In this document: positions 5,210 to 5,223 of the stretch, piece after piece
How positions within the stretch are numbered: position 1 is the first letter of the stretch
Layout: each line of letters begins with the position of its first letter
DNA from: an uncultured Clostridia bacterium
Lineage (GTDB): Bacteria; Bacillota; Clostridia; Oscillospirales; CAG-272
Assembly: GCA_947367285.1 (NCBI GenBank)
Contig: CANBDB010000111.1
Location: forward strand, 1-5,223
Direction: 5' to 3'
DNA: 5,223 nt
The notes under the pieces: generated by a model
Databases searched by the model: none
What the model saw: the letters and a program-made list of their open reading frames with translations, nothing else
What the model was told of the DNA's origin: nothing
Position numbers and translations under genes: made by a program

Positions 5210-5223
5210 CTTTTTTCACAATC

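Noticed and set aside
4410..5219. Long minus-strand open frame (269 codons) opposite rsmD and coaD
   Set aside because: It is antisense to two certain, conserved genes, starts in repeat sequence, has no family motif, and its length reflects the codon bias of the opposite strand.

Overview
The window looks like chromosomal DNA of a low-to-mid GC Gram-positive bacterium, most likely an uncultured gut-type Clostridia. This rests on three things: the style of the proteins (a clostridial MurE-like ligase and a UvrC-RsmD-CoaD run), strong SD and sigma-A-type signals with intrinsic terminators, and intergenic GC-rich palindromic repeats of a kind I recall from such genomes. The species cannot be named from sequence alone.

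Layout from left to right. Positions 1-184 hold no conventional gene. They contain a near-consensus leftward promoter (129-157) and a leftward intrinsic terminator (about 20-66), which together define a candidate transcript of roughly 100 nt just downstream of murE. A MurE-family ligase follows on the minus strand (185-1657), with its own extended -10 promoter (1687-1715). Positions about 1716-2209 are a 500-base gap without a credible gene. It is filled by a composite inverted-repeat, MITE-like structure (1751-2105) and a further short palindromic repeat (2129-2171). Next is a tight rightward operon: uvrC (2226-4049), rsmD (4051-4614, 1-nt gap) and coaD (4611-5084, 4-nt ATGA overlap). It ends at a strong intrinsic terminator (5101-5127). 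Another copy of the short palindromic repeat lies beyond it (5169-5209).

All four proteins are housekeeping. MurE adds the third residue of the peptidoglycan stem peptide. UvrC makes the dual incisions of nucleotide excision repair. RsmD methylates 16S rRNA. CoaD makes dephospho-CoA. The operon is joined by translational coupling rather than a shared pathway. coaD may also be transcribed alone from an internal promoter in the end of rsmD.

The most unusual content is non-coding: the candidate short RNA at the left edge with two interlocked, competing hairpins; the family of repeats that keep constant flanks and a constant stem shape while the stem sequence changes; and the composite element they build between murE and uvrC. 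I do not see a defence system, CRISPR array, tRNA or rRNA.
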